A DNA stretch of 64,000 nt from Falsiroseomonas tokyonensis (GTDB taxonomy: Bacteria; Pseudomonadota; Alphaproteobacteria; Acetobacterales; Acetobacteraceae), in NCBI RefSeq assembly GCF_019024325.1, contig NZ_JAFNJS010000001.1, forward strand, positions 1,054,001 through 1,118,000. Reading direction: 5' to 3'. A model generated the notes under the pieces. It did not search any database. It was given only the letters and a program-made list of their open reading frames with translations, and was not told the DNA's origin. The position numbers were made by a program, and so were the translations under genes. This document shows, in pieces, positions 35,094-43,673 of the stretch; position 1 is the first letter of the stretch; each line of letters starts with the position of its first letter.

Positions 35094-37859
35094 ATGACCC
35101 CGCCTGACGCGCTGCCTGATCCCCTGCCGCCGCCAGACCCGGATCGCCGCAGCCTGCTGCGCGCGGCCGGCGCCTCGCTGGCCCTGGCGACGGCGGCGGG
35201 CTGCGATGTCGGGCCGCAGGAATTCGGCAGCCCGCTCTATGCCCCGGCGCGCGGCGCGGATGCGGCCTCCGCCGGGCTGCGCCGCTATGCCACGGTGCTG
35301 GACCTCGATGGGCTGGGCCGCGGCGTGCTGGTGCGGGCGCGGGATGGCCATGCCATCAAGATCGAGGGCAATCCGCGCCACCCGGCCAGCCTCGGCGCCA
35401 CCGATGTCTTTCTCGAATCTGCCGTGCTGGCGCTGCACGATCCGGCGCGGTCGCGCAGGCTCCGCCGGTATGGGCGTGTGGAACGCGATGCGGCGCTTTT
35501 CGCGCGGTATATGGCGGAGCAGCGTGCGGCGCTGGCGGCGACGGGTGGGCAGGGGTTTCGGCTGCTCACCGGGCCCATCGCCTCCCCCACCCAGCGGCGA
35601 CTGATCGCGGCCCTGCTGGCGCAATGGCCGGGGGCGCGCTGGCATGTCCATGCGCCGCTGGCCGATGCGGCGGCGGCAGCCGGTGCGCGCCTTGCCTTCG
35701 GCGAAGCGGTGACGCCGCTGCCCGACCTTTCGCGCGCCACGACGGTGCTGTGCCTCGGCGCCGATCCGCTGGGCCCCGGCCCCGCCCAGCTCGCCCAGGC
35801 GCGCGGCTGGGCCGAGGCGCGGGCGCGGGGGCGGCAGGCGGGGCGGCTGCCGGCGCTGATCGTGGCCGAATCCACGCCCAGCCTCACCGGCGCCAAGGCC
35901 GACCGCCTGCTGGTGCTGCCGCCCTGGGAGATCGAGGCGCTGGCCCGCGCCGTGGCCGCGGAGCTCGGCGTGGCGGCGGCGGAAGGGGCCACGCATCCGG
36001 AGGCCGCGGCACTGGCTGCCAGCCTGCGCGCCGCCGGCGCCGAGGCCTGCGTGCTGGCCGGCCGCGGGCAAGCCGTCGCGGTTCACGCGCTGGCCCATGC
36101 GATCAACGCCACGCTCGGCGCCGAAATTCCCTGCATCGCGGATCCGAACGCGGCCGAGGCCGGCACGCTGGAGGAACTGTCCGATGCTGTCGCGGCTGGG
36201 CAGGTGACGCATCTGCTGGTGCTGGATGCCAACCCCGTCTTCGACGCGCCCGCCCCGCTCGACATGGCCGCGCTGCTGCGCGCCGTGCCGCATAGCCTGC
36301 ATGCGGGGGGCCAGGTGGATGAGACGGCGCTGGCATGCGGTTGGCACCTGCCGCTGCGCCACCCGCTGGAGTGTTTCGGCGATTCCCGCGCCTTCGACGG
36401 CACCGCCGCCCTGCGCCAGCCCGCCACGATGCCGCTGGTCGAGGCCGCGCGCGCCCCGGAGGAGCTTCTGGGCGCACTCGCCGGCCTGCCGGGCGACGGT
36501 CTGGCGCTGGTGCAGGAAACCTGGCGCGGCGTCTGGGGCGAGGCTTTCGCGGAGAACTGGCTGGTGGCGCTGGAAGCGGGCGTGATCGCCGACAGCGCGA
36601 CGCCCCCGCAGGTGCTGCCGCTGCGCGCGGATTTCGCGCTGCCGTCGGCCACGCCGCAGCCTTCCACGCCGGTCGCACTGTTCGCGCCAGACCCGAACCT
36701 CTGGGACGGGCGCTTCGCCACGGAGGCCTGGCTGCAGGAGCTGCCGCGGCCGCTGGGCAACCTGGCCTGGGGCAATGCCGTGCTGATGGCGCCGGCCGAT
36801 GCCCGCGCCGCGGGGGTGGCGGAGGGCGCGGTGGTGGAACTGCGCCTCGGTGGCCAGACGCTCCGCGCGCCGGTGCTGGTGGTGCCGGGGCAGGCGCCAG
36901 GCGTGGTCACCCTGCCGCTCGGCGGCGGGCGCCGTGCCGCCGGCGGCGTGCCGGGCGCGGTCGGGATCGACGCCTATCGCCTGCGCCCGGCGGCCTCGCC
37001 TTGGCTGGCCGAGGGGCTGCAGATCCGCGCGACCGGCGCCGAAGCCTGGGCGGAGCGTGGTGCCGAGCACGCGCTGGCCGGCGATACGCCGCGCGTGCGC
37101 CGCCTGGCGCCCGACCAGGCGGTGCCGCCGCTGCCGCCGCCGCGCTCGCTCTATCCGGACTGGACCTATCCCGGCCATGCCTGGGGCATGGCGATCGACC
37201 TCGATACCTGCATCGGCTGCAATGCCTGCGTCGTCGCCTGCCAGGCGGAGAACAACACGCCGGTGGTGGGGCCGGAGGAATCGGCGCGCGGCCGCGCCAT
37301 GCACTGGCTGCGCGTCGATCGCGTGGTGACCGGCACGGCGGAGGCGCCTCAGGTGGACTACCAGCCCGTCCCCTGCATGCATTGCGAGAAGGCGCCCTGC
37401 GAGGTGGTGTGCCCCGTGAACGCCACGGTCCATGACCATGAAGGGCTGAACCTGATGGTCTATCCGCGCTGCATCGGCACGCGCACCTGTTCCAACAACT
37501 GCCCCTACAAGGTCCGCAAGTTCAACTGGGCGGGCTATGCACGGCAGGCGGATGCGGTGCCGGTGCGCAATCCGGAGGTGCCGCTGCGGCCGCGCGGCGT
37601 GATCGAGAAATGCACCTATTGCCAGCACCGCATCAAGGGCGCGCAGGATGTGGCGCGGCAGGAAGGCCGCGCGCTGCGCGACGGCGAGATCACCACCGCC
37701 TGCCAGGCCGCCTGCCCGACGCGCGCCATCCATTTTGGCGACATCAACGACCCGGACAGCGACGTGTCGCGCGCCAAGTCGCAAGGGCGCAACTACGCGC
37801 TGTTGGGAAACCTCGATACGCGGCCGCGCACCACCTACCTGGCGAAGCTGGTCGGATGA
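35094..37859 (+). CDS. actB: Alternative complex III iron-sulfur subunit ActB
   Basis: A 921-residue protein fusing a molybdopterin-oxidoreductase-like domain (about 45-680, without visible cofactor ligands) to an iron-sulfur domain (about 690-921). The latter has cysteine groups starting at Cys706 (CIGCNACVVAC), then CMHCEKAPCEVVC, CIGTRTCSNNC with three cysteines, and CTYCQ with CQAAC. That 4-4-3-4 pattern fits three [4Fe-4S] and one [3Fe-4S] centre, as known for ActB. An N-terminal RRSLLRAAG points to Tat export. It is the first gene of actBCDEF. Confidence 0.93.
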   Translation: MTPPDALPDPLPPPDPDRRSLLRAAGASLALATAAGCDVGPQEFGSPLYAPARGADAASAGLRRYATVLDLDGLGRGVLVRARDGHAIKIEGNPRHPASLGATDVFLESAVLALHDPARSRRLRRYGRVERDAALFARYMAEQRAALAATGGQGFRLLTGPIASPTQRRLIAALLAQWPGARWHVHAPLADAAAAAGARLAFGEAVTPLPDLSRATTVLCLGADPLGPGPAQLAQARGWAEARARGRQAGRLPALIVAESTPSLTGAKADRLLVLPPWEIEALARAVAAELGVAAAEGATHPEAAALAASLRAAGAEACVLAGRGQAVAVHALAHAINATLGAEIPCIADPNAAEAGTLEELSDAVAAGQVTHLLVLDANPVFDAPAPLDMAALLRAVPHSLHAGGQVDETALACGWHLPLRHPLECFGDSRAFDGTAALRQPATMPLVEAARAPEELLGALAGLPGDGLALVQETWRGVWGEAFAENWLVALEAGVIADSATPPQVLPLRADFALPSATPQPSTPVALFAPDPNLWDGRFATEAWLQELPRPLGNLAWGNAVLMAPADARAAGVAEGAVVELRLGGQTLRAPVLVVPGQAPGVVTLPLGGGRRAAGGVPGAVGIDAYRLRPAASPWLAEGLQIRATGAEAWAERGAEHALAGDTPRVRRLAPDQAVPPLPPPRSLYPDWTYPGHAWGMAIDLDTCIGCNACVVACQAENNTPVVGPEESARGRAMHWLRVDRVVTGTAEAPQVDYQPVPCMHCEKAPCEVVCPVNATVHDHEGLNLMVYPRCIGTRTCSNNCPYKVRKFNWAGYARQADAVPVRNPEVPLRPRGVIEKCTYCQHRIKGAQDVARQEGRALRDGEITTACQAACPTRAIHFGDINDPDSDVSRAKSQGRNYALLGNLDTRPRTTYLAKLVG

Positions 37860-39175
37860 GCGGCGCGGAATTCACCACCCGCCCGGTTTCCGACCCGCCG
37901 CTGCGCGAGGATTTCGGCTGGCGCTTCGCCGGCGCGGTGGCCGGCGCCGGGCTGCTGACACTGCTGCTGGCCTATGCGGTGGTGGCGCTGCTGATCGAGG
38001 GCACGGCGCTCTGGGGCACCAATATCCCCTTCGTCTGGGGTTTTGATCTCATCAACTACGTCTGGTGGATCGGCATCGCCAATGCGGCGAGCCTGTTCGC
38101 CGTGGTGCTGGTGCTGCGCCGGCACGGGCTGCGCACGGCGGTGAACCGTTTTGCCGAAGCCGCCGCACTGGCGGCGGTGGCGGCGGCGGCGATCTACCCG
38201 ATCCTGCATCTTGGCCGGCCCTGGCTGTTCTACTGGACCTTCCCCTATCCCGCGACCTACCAGGTCTGGCCGAATTTCCGCAGCACGCTGGTCTGGGATT
38301 TCTGGGGGATCATGTCCCATGTCGTGGTCACCGGCCTGTTCTGGTACACGGGGCTGATCCCGGACCTCGCCACCATGCGCGACCGCGCGGTGGCCCGTTC
38401 GCGCATGGTGCAGGCGCGCATCTATGGCGTGGCGGCGCTGGGGTGGCGCGGATCGGTGCGGCACTGGGCGCGGCATCAGGCGGCCTATCGGCTGGTGGCG
38501 GCGATGGTGCTGCCGATGCTGGTCTCGGCGCAGACCATCGTGGCGCTGGAATTCGCGACGACGCTGGTGCCGGAATGGCACCAGGCGCGGCTGCCGCTGC
38601 ATGTGGTGGCCACCGGCATTCCCTCCGGCCTCGGCGTGGTGCTGGCGCTGGCCGCGCTGCTGCGCGGCGGGCTGGGGCTGACCCGCTATATCGATGACGA
38701 CGACATGCGTCTGCTGGCCAAGCTGACGGCGGCGGCGGCGCTGGCCTGCGGCTATCTCTATGCCGAGGCGCTGCTGGTGGCGGTGCTGGAGGATGCGACG
38801 ACGCGCCAGGCGATCGCCGCCCGCGCCTTCGGTGCCTATGCCGGCCTCTACTGGGGCGGCGCCCTGCTGGTGGTGGTGGTGCCGCAGCTGCTGTGGCTGA
38901 AGCGGGCGCAGATCCAGGCGCGCTGGGCGGTGCCGATCGGGATCGGCGCCGCGGCGGGCGTCTGGCTCGACCGCTTCTCGCTCGTCGCCGGCGGGCTGCT
39001 GCGCGACCACCTGCCGAATCCCGCGCCGCTCTATGTGCCGACCGTGCCGGAATGGACGCTGCTGGCCGGCACCATCGGGCTTTTCGCGCTGCTGATGCTG
39101 GGCTTCGCGCGCTTCGTGCCGGTGGTGTCGATGTACGAGACGCGGCACGAGGAAAGCGAGGCGGATGTGCCATGA
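37856..39175 (+). CDS. actC: Alternative complex III quinol-binding membrane subunit ActC
   Basis: A 439-residue NrfD/PsrC-type protein with about ten membrane helices. Family features are FVWGFDLINYVWWIGIANA in the first quinol-side helix pair, YPILHLGRPWLFYWTFPYP, and WDFWGIMSHVV. It forms the principal quinone site of the complex. The gene overlaps actB and actD by ATGA. Confidence 0.92.
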   Translation: MSGAEFTTRPVSDPPLREDFGWRFAGAVAGAGLLTLLLAYAVVALLIEGTALWGTNIPFVWGFDLINYVWWIGIANAASLFAVVLVLRRHGLRTAVNRFAEAAALAAVAAAAIYPILHLGRPWLFYWTFPYPATYQVWPNFRSTLVWDFWGIMSHVVVTGLFWYTGLIPDLATMRDRAVARSRMVQARIYGVAALGWRGSVRHWARHQAAYRLVAAMVLPMLVSAQTIVALEFATTLVPEWHQARLPLHVVATGIPSGLGVVLALAALLRGGLGLTRYIDDDDMRLLAKLTAAAALACGYLYAEALLVAVLEDATTRQAIAARAFGAYAGLYWGGALLVVVVPQLLWLKRAQIQARWAVPIGIGAAAGVWLDRFSLVAGGLLRDHLPNPAPLYVPTVPEWTLLAGTIGLFALLMLGFARFVPVVSMYETRHEESEADVP

Positions 39176-39696
39176 CGCCAGGGGTGATCGCGGAATTCGA
39201 CGATCCGGAGGCGCTGGTCGCGGCGCTGCGCGCGGCGAAGGATCACGGCTGGCGGCGCATGGATGCCTATGCGCCCTATCCGGTGCCCGAGGCGGCGAAG
39301 CTGCTGGGCGCCACCGGCGCGCGCGTCGCCTGGATCGCCATCGGCGCGGGGCTGTTCGGCGCGGCGCTGGCCTATGCGACACAGTGGTGGCTCAGCGTGC
39401 ATGTCTATCCGCTGAATGTCGGCGGCCGGCCGCTGCATGCGCTGCCCCCCTTCCTGCCGGCGACGACCATCGTCGGCATTCTGTGGGCCGCGGCGGGCGC
39501 GCTGATCGGCATGCTGGCGCTGAACCGGCTGCCCCGCCTGAGCCATCCCGTCTTCGCCGCCCAAAACTTCGGTCGCGCCAGCGAGGATCGCTTCTTCCTC
39601 TGCCTCTTCGAGGGTGATCCCGGGCTGACGCTGCGGGAGGCCGAGTATCTGCTGCGCCGCCAGAAGCCGCTGCGCCTCTCGGTCTTGGCGACATGA
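39172..39696 (+). CDS. actD: Alternative complex III subunit ActD (DUF3341)
   Basis: A 174-residue protein with a soluble N-terminal domain (GVIAEFDDPEALVAALRAAK, DAYAPYPVPE) and two membrane helices (about 45-65 and 95-115), ending in a short soluble segment. This is the normal ActD layout; it stabilises the complex and carries no cofactor. It overlaps both neighbours by four bases. Confidence 0.92.
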   Translation: MTPGVIAEFDDPEALVAALRAAKDHGWRRMDAYAPYPVPEAAKLLGATGARVAWIAIGAGLFGAALAYATQWWLSVHVYPLNVGGRPLHALPPFLPATTIVGILWAAAGALIGMLALNRLPRLSHPVFAAQNFGRASEDRFFLCLFEGDPGLTLREAEYLLRRQKPLRLSVLAT

Positions 39697-40100
39697 GGCG
39701 TGGCCTGATCCTGGCGCTTCTGCTGTCCGGCTGCGACGGCTGGCAGGCTGCCGCGCCCAGCCCGCCGCCCGCGCCGCCGCCGCCGGGCGCCGTGGCGCAG
39801 GGCGAGGCCGCGCGACGCCAGGCCCTGGCCCCGCCGGGCCCGGCCGTCACGCCGGCGCTGCTGGCGCATGGCGCGGATCGCTACGCCATCTTCTGCACCC
39901 CCTGCCATGGCGCGACCGGTGCCGCCGACGGGCCGGTGGTGGCACGCGGCTTCCCCGCCCCGCCGCCTCTGCCCGCCGAGGCCGCCCTGACCATGGCGGT
40001 GATCGCCGAGAACCGTGCCCGCGCGCATCCCTTCGCCGACCGGCTCTCGCCCGAGGATCGCTGGGCCATCGCCCGCTTCGTGGAGCGCCTGGCGCCATGA
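39693..40100 (+). CDS. actE: Alternative complex III monoheme cytochrome c ActE
   Basis: A 135-residue lipoprotein (lipobox LLSGC, Cys14) with a Pro-rich linker and one heme site, FCTPCHG (Cys68, Cys71, His72). The segment that normally supplies the sixth heme ligand as M-P-x-[YF] reads RAHPFADRLSPEDRW, so His112 stands at the Met position. The rest, DRWAIARFVERL, aligns with ActE-type cytochromes. It is coupled to actD and actF. Confidence 0.87.
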   Translation: MRRGLILALLLSGCDGWQAAAPSPPPAPPPPGAVAQGEAARRQALAPPGPAVTPALLAHGADRYAIFCTPCHGATGAADGPVVARGFPAPPPLPAEAALTMAVIAENRARAHPFADRLSPEDRWAIARFVERLAP

Positions 40101-41080
40101 AGTGGCTGCTCGCCCTGGCACTCGGCGCCGTCGCGCTGGCGGTGTCCTTCGCCGGCAGCGCGGCGCTGCTGGAGGCCTGGCTCACGGGCTTCCTGCTCTG
40201 GCTGCATCTCGGCGTCGGCGCCATCGGCGTGCTGGCGCTGGGGCATCTGCTGCGCGAGGAGTGGCTGGCGCCGGTGCGCGCGCCGCTGGAAGCCGCGGCG
40301 CGCAGCCTGCCGCTGTTGGCGCTGATGGCGCTGCCGCTGCTGCTGGTGCCGGACCAGCTCTACCCCTGGGCGCATGTGGAGGCGGAGCCCGGCCCGCGCG
40401 CCGCGCTGCTGCAGCCCTGGGCCTTCCGGCTGCGCAGCTTGGCCTATCTGCTGGTCTGGGCGGCGCTGGGTTGGCGGCTGGCGCGGCCGGGGCCGCAGCG
40501 CGGCGCCTCCGTCCTCGCTTTGGTGCTGCTGCTGCCGACGGCGACGCTCGCCGGCTTCGACTGGGTGCTGTCGCGTGACACCAGCTGGTACGCCAGCCTG
40601 CAGGGCTTTTCCATGTGGGTGGCGGGGCTGGCGGCGGCGCTGGCGGCGGCCATCCTGGCCGCGCGGACGCATCCCAGTTCGGAAGGCCTGCCGGGACTGG
40701 AACGGGCGCTGCTGACGCTGGGCCTGGCGGTGCTGTGGCTGTGGTTCACGCAGTTCATCGTGGTCTGGATGGCCGACCTGCCGGAGGAGGCGGGCTGGTA
40801 CCTGCGGCGGCTAGGGGAGTGGCGCTGGGTGCAACTGGGCCTCGCTTTGCCGGCGCTGCTGCTGGCCATCGCGCTCGCCGCGCCGCCAGATCATGGGCGC
40901 TGGCGCATGGTGGCGGTGTGCTGGCTGCTGCTGGTGCAATTCGCCGCGCATCTGTGGTGGGTGGTGCGGCCGGACGCGCCGCTGGCCACGCCCGCGCCCT
41001 GGCTGGACCTGCTGGTGACGGGCGGGCTGGGCCTGGCCTTCGCCCTGTGGTGGCGGGCTGGCCTGCGGCGCCTGAGCTAG
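40097..41080 (+). CDS. actF: Alternative complex III membrane subunit ActF
   Basis: A 327-residue protein with about ten membrane helices. It resembles ActF, the second NrfD-like quinone-site subunit: FDWVLSRDTSWYASLQGFSM matches the family segment around a conserved W-Y-x-S, and FTQFIVVWMADLPEEAGWYL the next block. It is shorter than many ActF proteins (about 400), lacking part of the N-terminal region. It is the last gene of the actB-F run, and its TAG overlaps the TAG of the convergent MFS gene. Confidence 0.8.
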   Translation: MKWLLALALGAVALAVSFAGSAALLEAWLTGFLLWLHLGVGAIGVLALGHLLREEWLAPVRAPLEAAARSLPLLALMALPLLLVPDQLYPWAHVEAEPGPRAALLQPWAFRLRSLAYLLVWAALGWRLARPGPQRGASVLALVLLLPTATLAGFDWVLSRDTSWYASLQGFSMWVAGLAAALAAAILAARTHPSSEGLPGLERALLTLGLAVLWLWFTQFIVVWMADLPEEAGWYLRRLGEWRWVQLGLALPALLLAIALAAPPDHGRWRMVAVCWLLLVQFAAHLWWVVRPDAPLATPAPWLDLLVTGGLGLAFALWWRAGLRRLS

Positions 41081-42276
41081 CCCCGCCCACCGGCCAGCCG
41101 CCCTGCCTCCACGCTGCGGCCGAGCCGCAGCATGGCCAGGCAGCCCAGCGCCGGCCCCAGCGCCAGCACCGCGAAGGCCCCACCCCAGCCCAGCGCCGCC
41201 ACCATCGGCGGCATCAGCTGGATGGTCACCAGCGTCAGCGCGAAGCCCAGGCAGGTCTGCACCGTCAGCATGGTGCCGGTGAGGCCAGGCTCCGCCAGCT
41301 CCGCCACGCTGGCCGAGAACTGCGCCGAATCCGCCACCACGGCGATGCCCCAGACCACGCCGAGCAGGATCCCCACCGCCGGATGCAGGCCAAACAGCGG
41401 CCCCGCCAGCAGGCAGCAGCCGCCGGAGACGGCCATGGCGGTGACGGTGACGCGCACCCGCCCGATGCGATCCGCCGCCAGCCCGGCGGCGACCGAGCCC
41501 AGCGCGCCGGCGGCGATCACCGCGAAGCTGGCCAGCGCGGCCTCCGCGGGCCGTGGCGCATCGCCGCGCCAGGCGGCGAAGCTCGCCGCGAAATACAGGC
41601 CGATCCAGGCCCACATCGCATAGAGCTCCCACATATGGCCGAGATAGCCGAGGGTGGCCAAGCGGGTGCCGCGGTTGCGGAACAGCGCCAGCGCGGCGGC
41701 GGGCCGGAAGGGCGGGGCTGGGGCATGGCGCGGGCCGAGCCGCACCAGGCCGATCAGCGTCGCGCCCGCGACGGCGGAGAGGCTGGCCGCCAGCATCACT
41801 GGCCGCCAGGCGGCGCCGCCGAATGCGGCCAGCAGATGCGGCGCGGCGGAGCCCAGCGTCAGCCCGCCCACCAGCAGCCCCACCACCAGGCCCATATCGC
41901 CGCGATCCGCCCAGCCGGCGGCGAGCTTCATGCCGACCGGATAGACGCCGGCCAGCGCCATGCCGGTGACGAAGCGCAGGGCGATCACGCCCTCCGACCC
42001 CGGCGGCAGCAGCAGGATCAGCGCATTGGCCGCCGCGCCGAGCAGCGCGCTGGCGGCGAAGACGCGGCGCGGGTCGTGCCGGTCCGGCAAGGCGAGGGCG
42101 GCGGAGAGCAGCGTGCCGAGCACGAAGCCCGCCTGCACCGCGCTGGTCAGCAGCGCCTGGAAGGTGGCGCCGCGGCCCGGCGCCTCCGCCAGCATGCCCG
42201 GGCCGGCGGCGGTGGAGGAGAACCACAGCGCCAGCGCCAGCACCTGTGCCAGCGTGATCAGCGCGACGTTCCGCAC
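41077..42276 (-). CDS. MFS transporter of the catabolic operon
   Basis: A 399-residue 12-helix permease. It begins LITLAQVLALALWFSSTAAGP and has the inter-helix loops PDRHDPRRVFAAS and ADRIGRVRVTVTAM typical of MFS. Its start lies within the 3' end of the luciferase-like monooxygenase gene, so it is translationally coupled. The context suggests uptake of the aromatic substrate or export of an intermediate. Confidence 0.85.
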   Translation of the reverse strand: MRNVALITLAQVLALALWFSSTAAGPGMLAEAPGRGATFQALLTSAVQAGFVLGTLLSAALALPDRHDPRRVFAASALLGAAANALILLLPPGSEGVIALRFVTGMALAGVYPVGMKLAAGWADRGDMGLVVGLLVGGLTLGSAAPHLLAAFGGAAWRPVMLAASLSAVAGATLIGLVRLGPRHAPAPPFRPAAALALFRNRGTRLATLGYLGHMWELYAMWAWIGLYFAASFAAWRGDAPRPAEAALASFAVIAAGALGSVAAGLAADRIGRVRVTVTAMAVSGGCCLLAGPLFGLHPAVGILLGVVWGIAVVADSAQFSASVAELAEPGLTGTMLTVQTCLGFALTLVTIQLMPPMVAALGWGGAFAVLALGPALGCLAMLRLGRSVEAGRLAGGRG

Positions 42277-43622
42277 CTTTGGCGTAATGCCCAGCGATGG
42301 GCCGCAGCGGGATGGCCTGGCGGCAGCAGGCGGTCGGCGCCGAACAGCTTCTCGCGGTAGGTGCCGGGGGCGTAGCTGGTCTTGTAGAGGCCGCGTTCCT
42401 GCAGCACCGGCACGACGAGGTCGATGAAGTCCACCAGGCTCTCGGGCAGCACGGTGCGGGACAGGTTGAAGCCGTCCACGCTGGCGTCGCGCATCCAGCC
42501 TTCCAGCGCATCCGCCACCTGCACAGGGTCGCCGACGATCGGCGGCTGACGGCTGCCGAGAACGGACTGCTCCAGCAGCATGCGCGGCGTCCAGTCCGGG
42601 CCGGCGACCTTGGCCATGGCCTCGACATTGGAGCGGATCGCCTGGCTCTCGCCGGCGCGCACCGGCTCATCCATGCCGAACTTTTTCAAATCGATGCCGA
42701 GCGAGGCGGAGGCATGGGCGAGGGCGCCTTCCGCGCTGGCCCAGCTGGCGTAGTCGCTGAGCTTGTCGCGCGCCTCCGCTTCCGTGCGGCCGACCACGAC
42801 GGTGGCGCCGGCGAAGACGAGAATGGAGCGCGGCGCGGCGGCTGCGCGCAACTGTGCGACGAGGCGCGCGACCACGGCGGGGTTGGTGCCATTCACAAAG
42901 ACGCATTCGGCATGGGTGCCGGCAAAACGGCGGCCGCGTTCGCTGGCGCCGGCCTGGTAGAGCACGGGCGTGCGCTGCGGCGAAGGCTCCGCCAGATGAA
43001 TGGCGTCGATCCGGTATTGCGGGCCGCCGTGCTGGATGCGGCGGACCCGCGCGGCATCGGTATAGACGCCGCCGGCGCGGTCGCGCTTCACCGCATCCCC
43101 GGCCCAGCTGCCCTCCCACAGCGCATAGACCGCCTGCATGTATTCATCCGCCAGATCGTAGCGGTCGTCATGCTGCATCTGCGCATCGTGGCCGAGTGCG
43201 CGGGCGGCGCTGTCCAGATAGCCGGTGACGATGTTCCAGCCGATGCGGCCGCCGGTCAGGTGGTCCAGCGTGCTCATCCGGCGCGCGAAGAGGTAGGGCG
43301 GCTCATAGGCCAGGTTGCAGGTCACGCCGAAGCCGAGGTTCTGGGTTACCGCCGCCATGGCCGGCACCAGCAGCACCGGGTCCAGCAGCGGCACCTGCAC
43401 GCCGCCGCGCAGCGCCGCATCCGGGCTGCCGCCATGGACATCGTAGATGCCGAGCACATCGGCCAGGAACAGCCCGTCGAACAGCCCGCGCTCCAGCAGC
43501 CGGGCCAAGTCCGTCCAGTGTTGCAGGCTGGTGTAGTTCGCGGCGGTGTCGCGGGGGTGGCGCCACATCCCCTGCTGGATATGGCCGGGGGTCGCCATGT
43601 CGAAGGCGTTCAGGCGCATCAT
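42258..43622 (-). CDS. Luciferase-like FMN-dependent monooxygenase (NtaA/SnaA/DszA family)
   Basis: A 454-residue flavin monooxygenase with the TIM-barrel luciferase fold. Typical blocks are MMRLNAFDMATPGHIQQGMW, LARLLERGLFDGLFLADVLG, STLDHLTGGRIGWNIVTGYL and VLYQAGASERGRRFAG. Members use FMNH2 from a separate reductase to oxidise NTA, sulfones or N-heterocycles. I see no flavin reductase gene in the operon. GAGGAA lies before the tandem ATG codons at 43622 and 43619. Confidence 0.88.
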   Translation of the reverse strand: MMRLNAFDMATPGHIQQGMWRHPRDTAANYTSLQHWTDLARLLERGLFDGLFLADVLGIYDVHGGSPDAALRGGVQVPLLDPVLLVPAMAAVTQNLGFGVTCNLAYEPPYLFARRMSTLDHLTGGRIGWNIVTGYLDSAARALGHDAQMQHDDRYDLADEYMQAVYALWEGSWAGDAVKRDRAGGVYTDAARVRRIQHGGPQYRIDAIHLAEPSPQRTPVLYQAGASERGRRFAGTHAECVFVNGTNPAVVARLVAQLRAAAAPRSILVFAGATVVVGRTEAEARDKLSDYASWASAEGALAHASASLGIDLKKFGMDEPVRAGESQAIRSNVEAMAKVAGPDWTPRMLLEQSVLGSRQPPIVGDPVQVADALEGWMRDASVDGFNLSRTVLPESLVDFIDLVVPVLQERGLYKTSYAPGTYREKLFGADRLLPPGHPAAAHRWALRQRCGTSR

Positions 43623-43673
43623 GCGGGGCGATTCCTCGGGCCGTGTTGGCCCGATCATGCCCGAGTTGCGGCG

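Noticed and set aside
34641-37784. Open frame of about 1000 codons on the minus strand opposite actB
   Set aside because: No family motifs and shadow-type composition; actB with all its iron-sulfur cysteines is clearly the real gene. Similar frames opposite ccmF (2295-4160) and the oxidase I-III gene (31444-34083) were rejected for the same reason.
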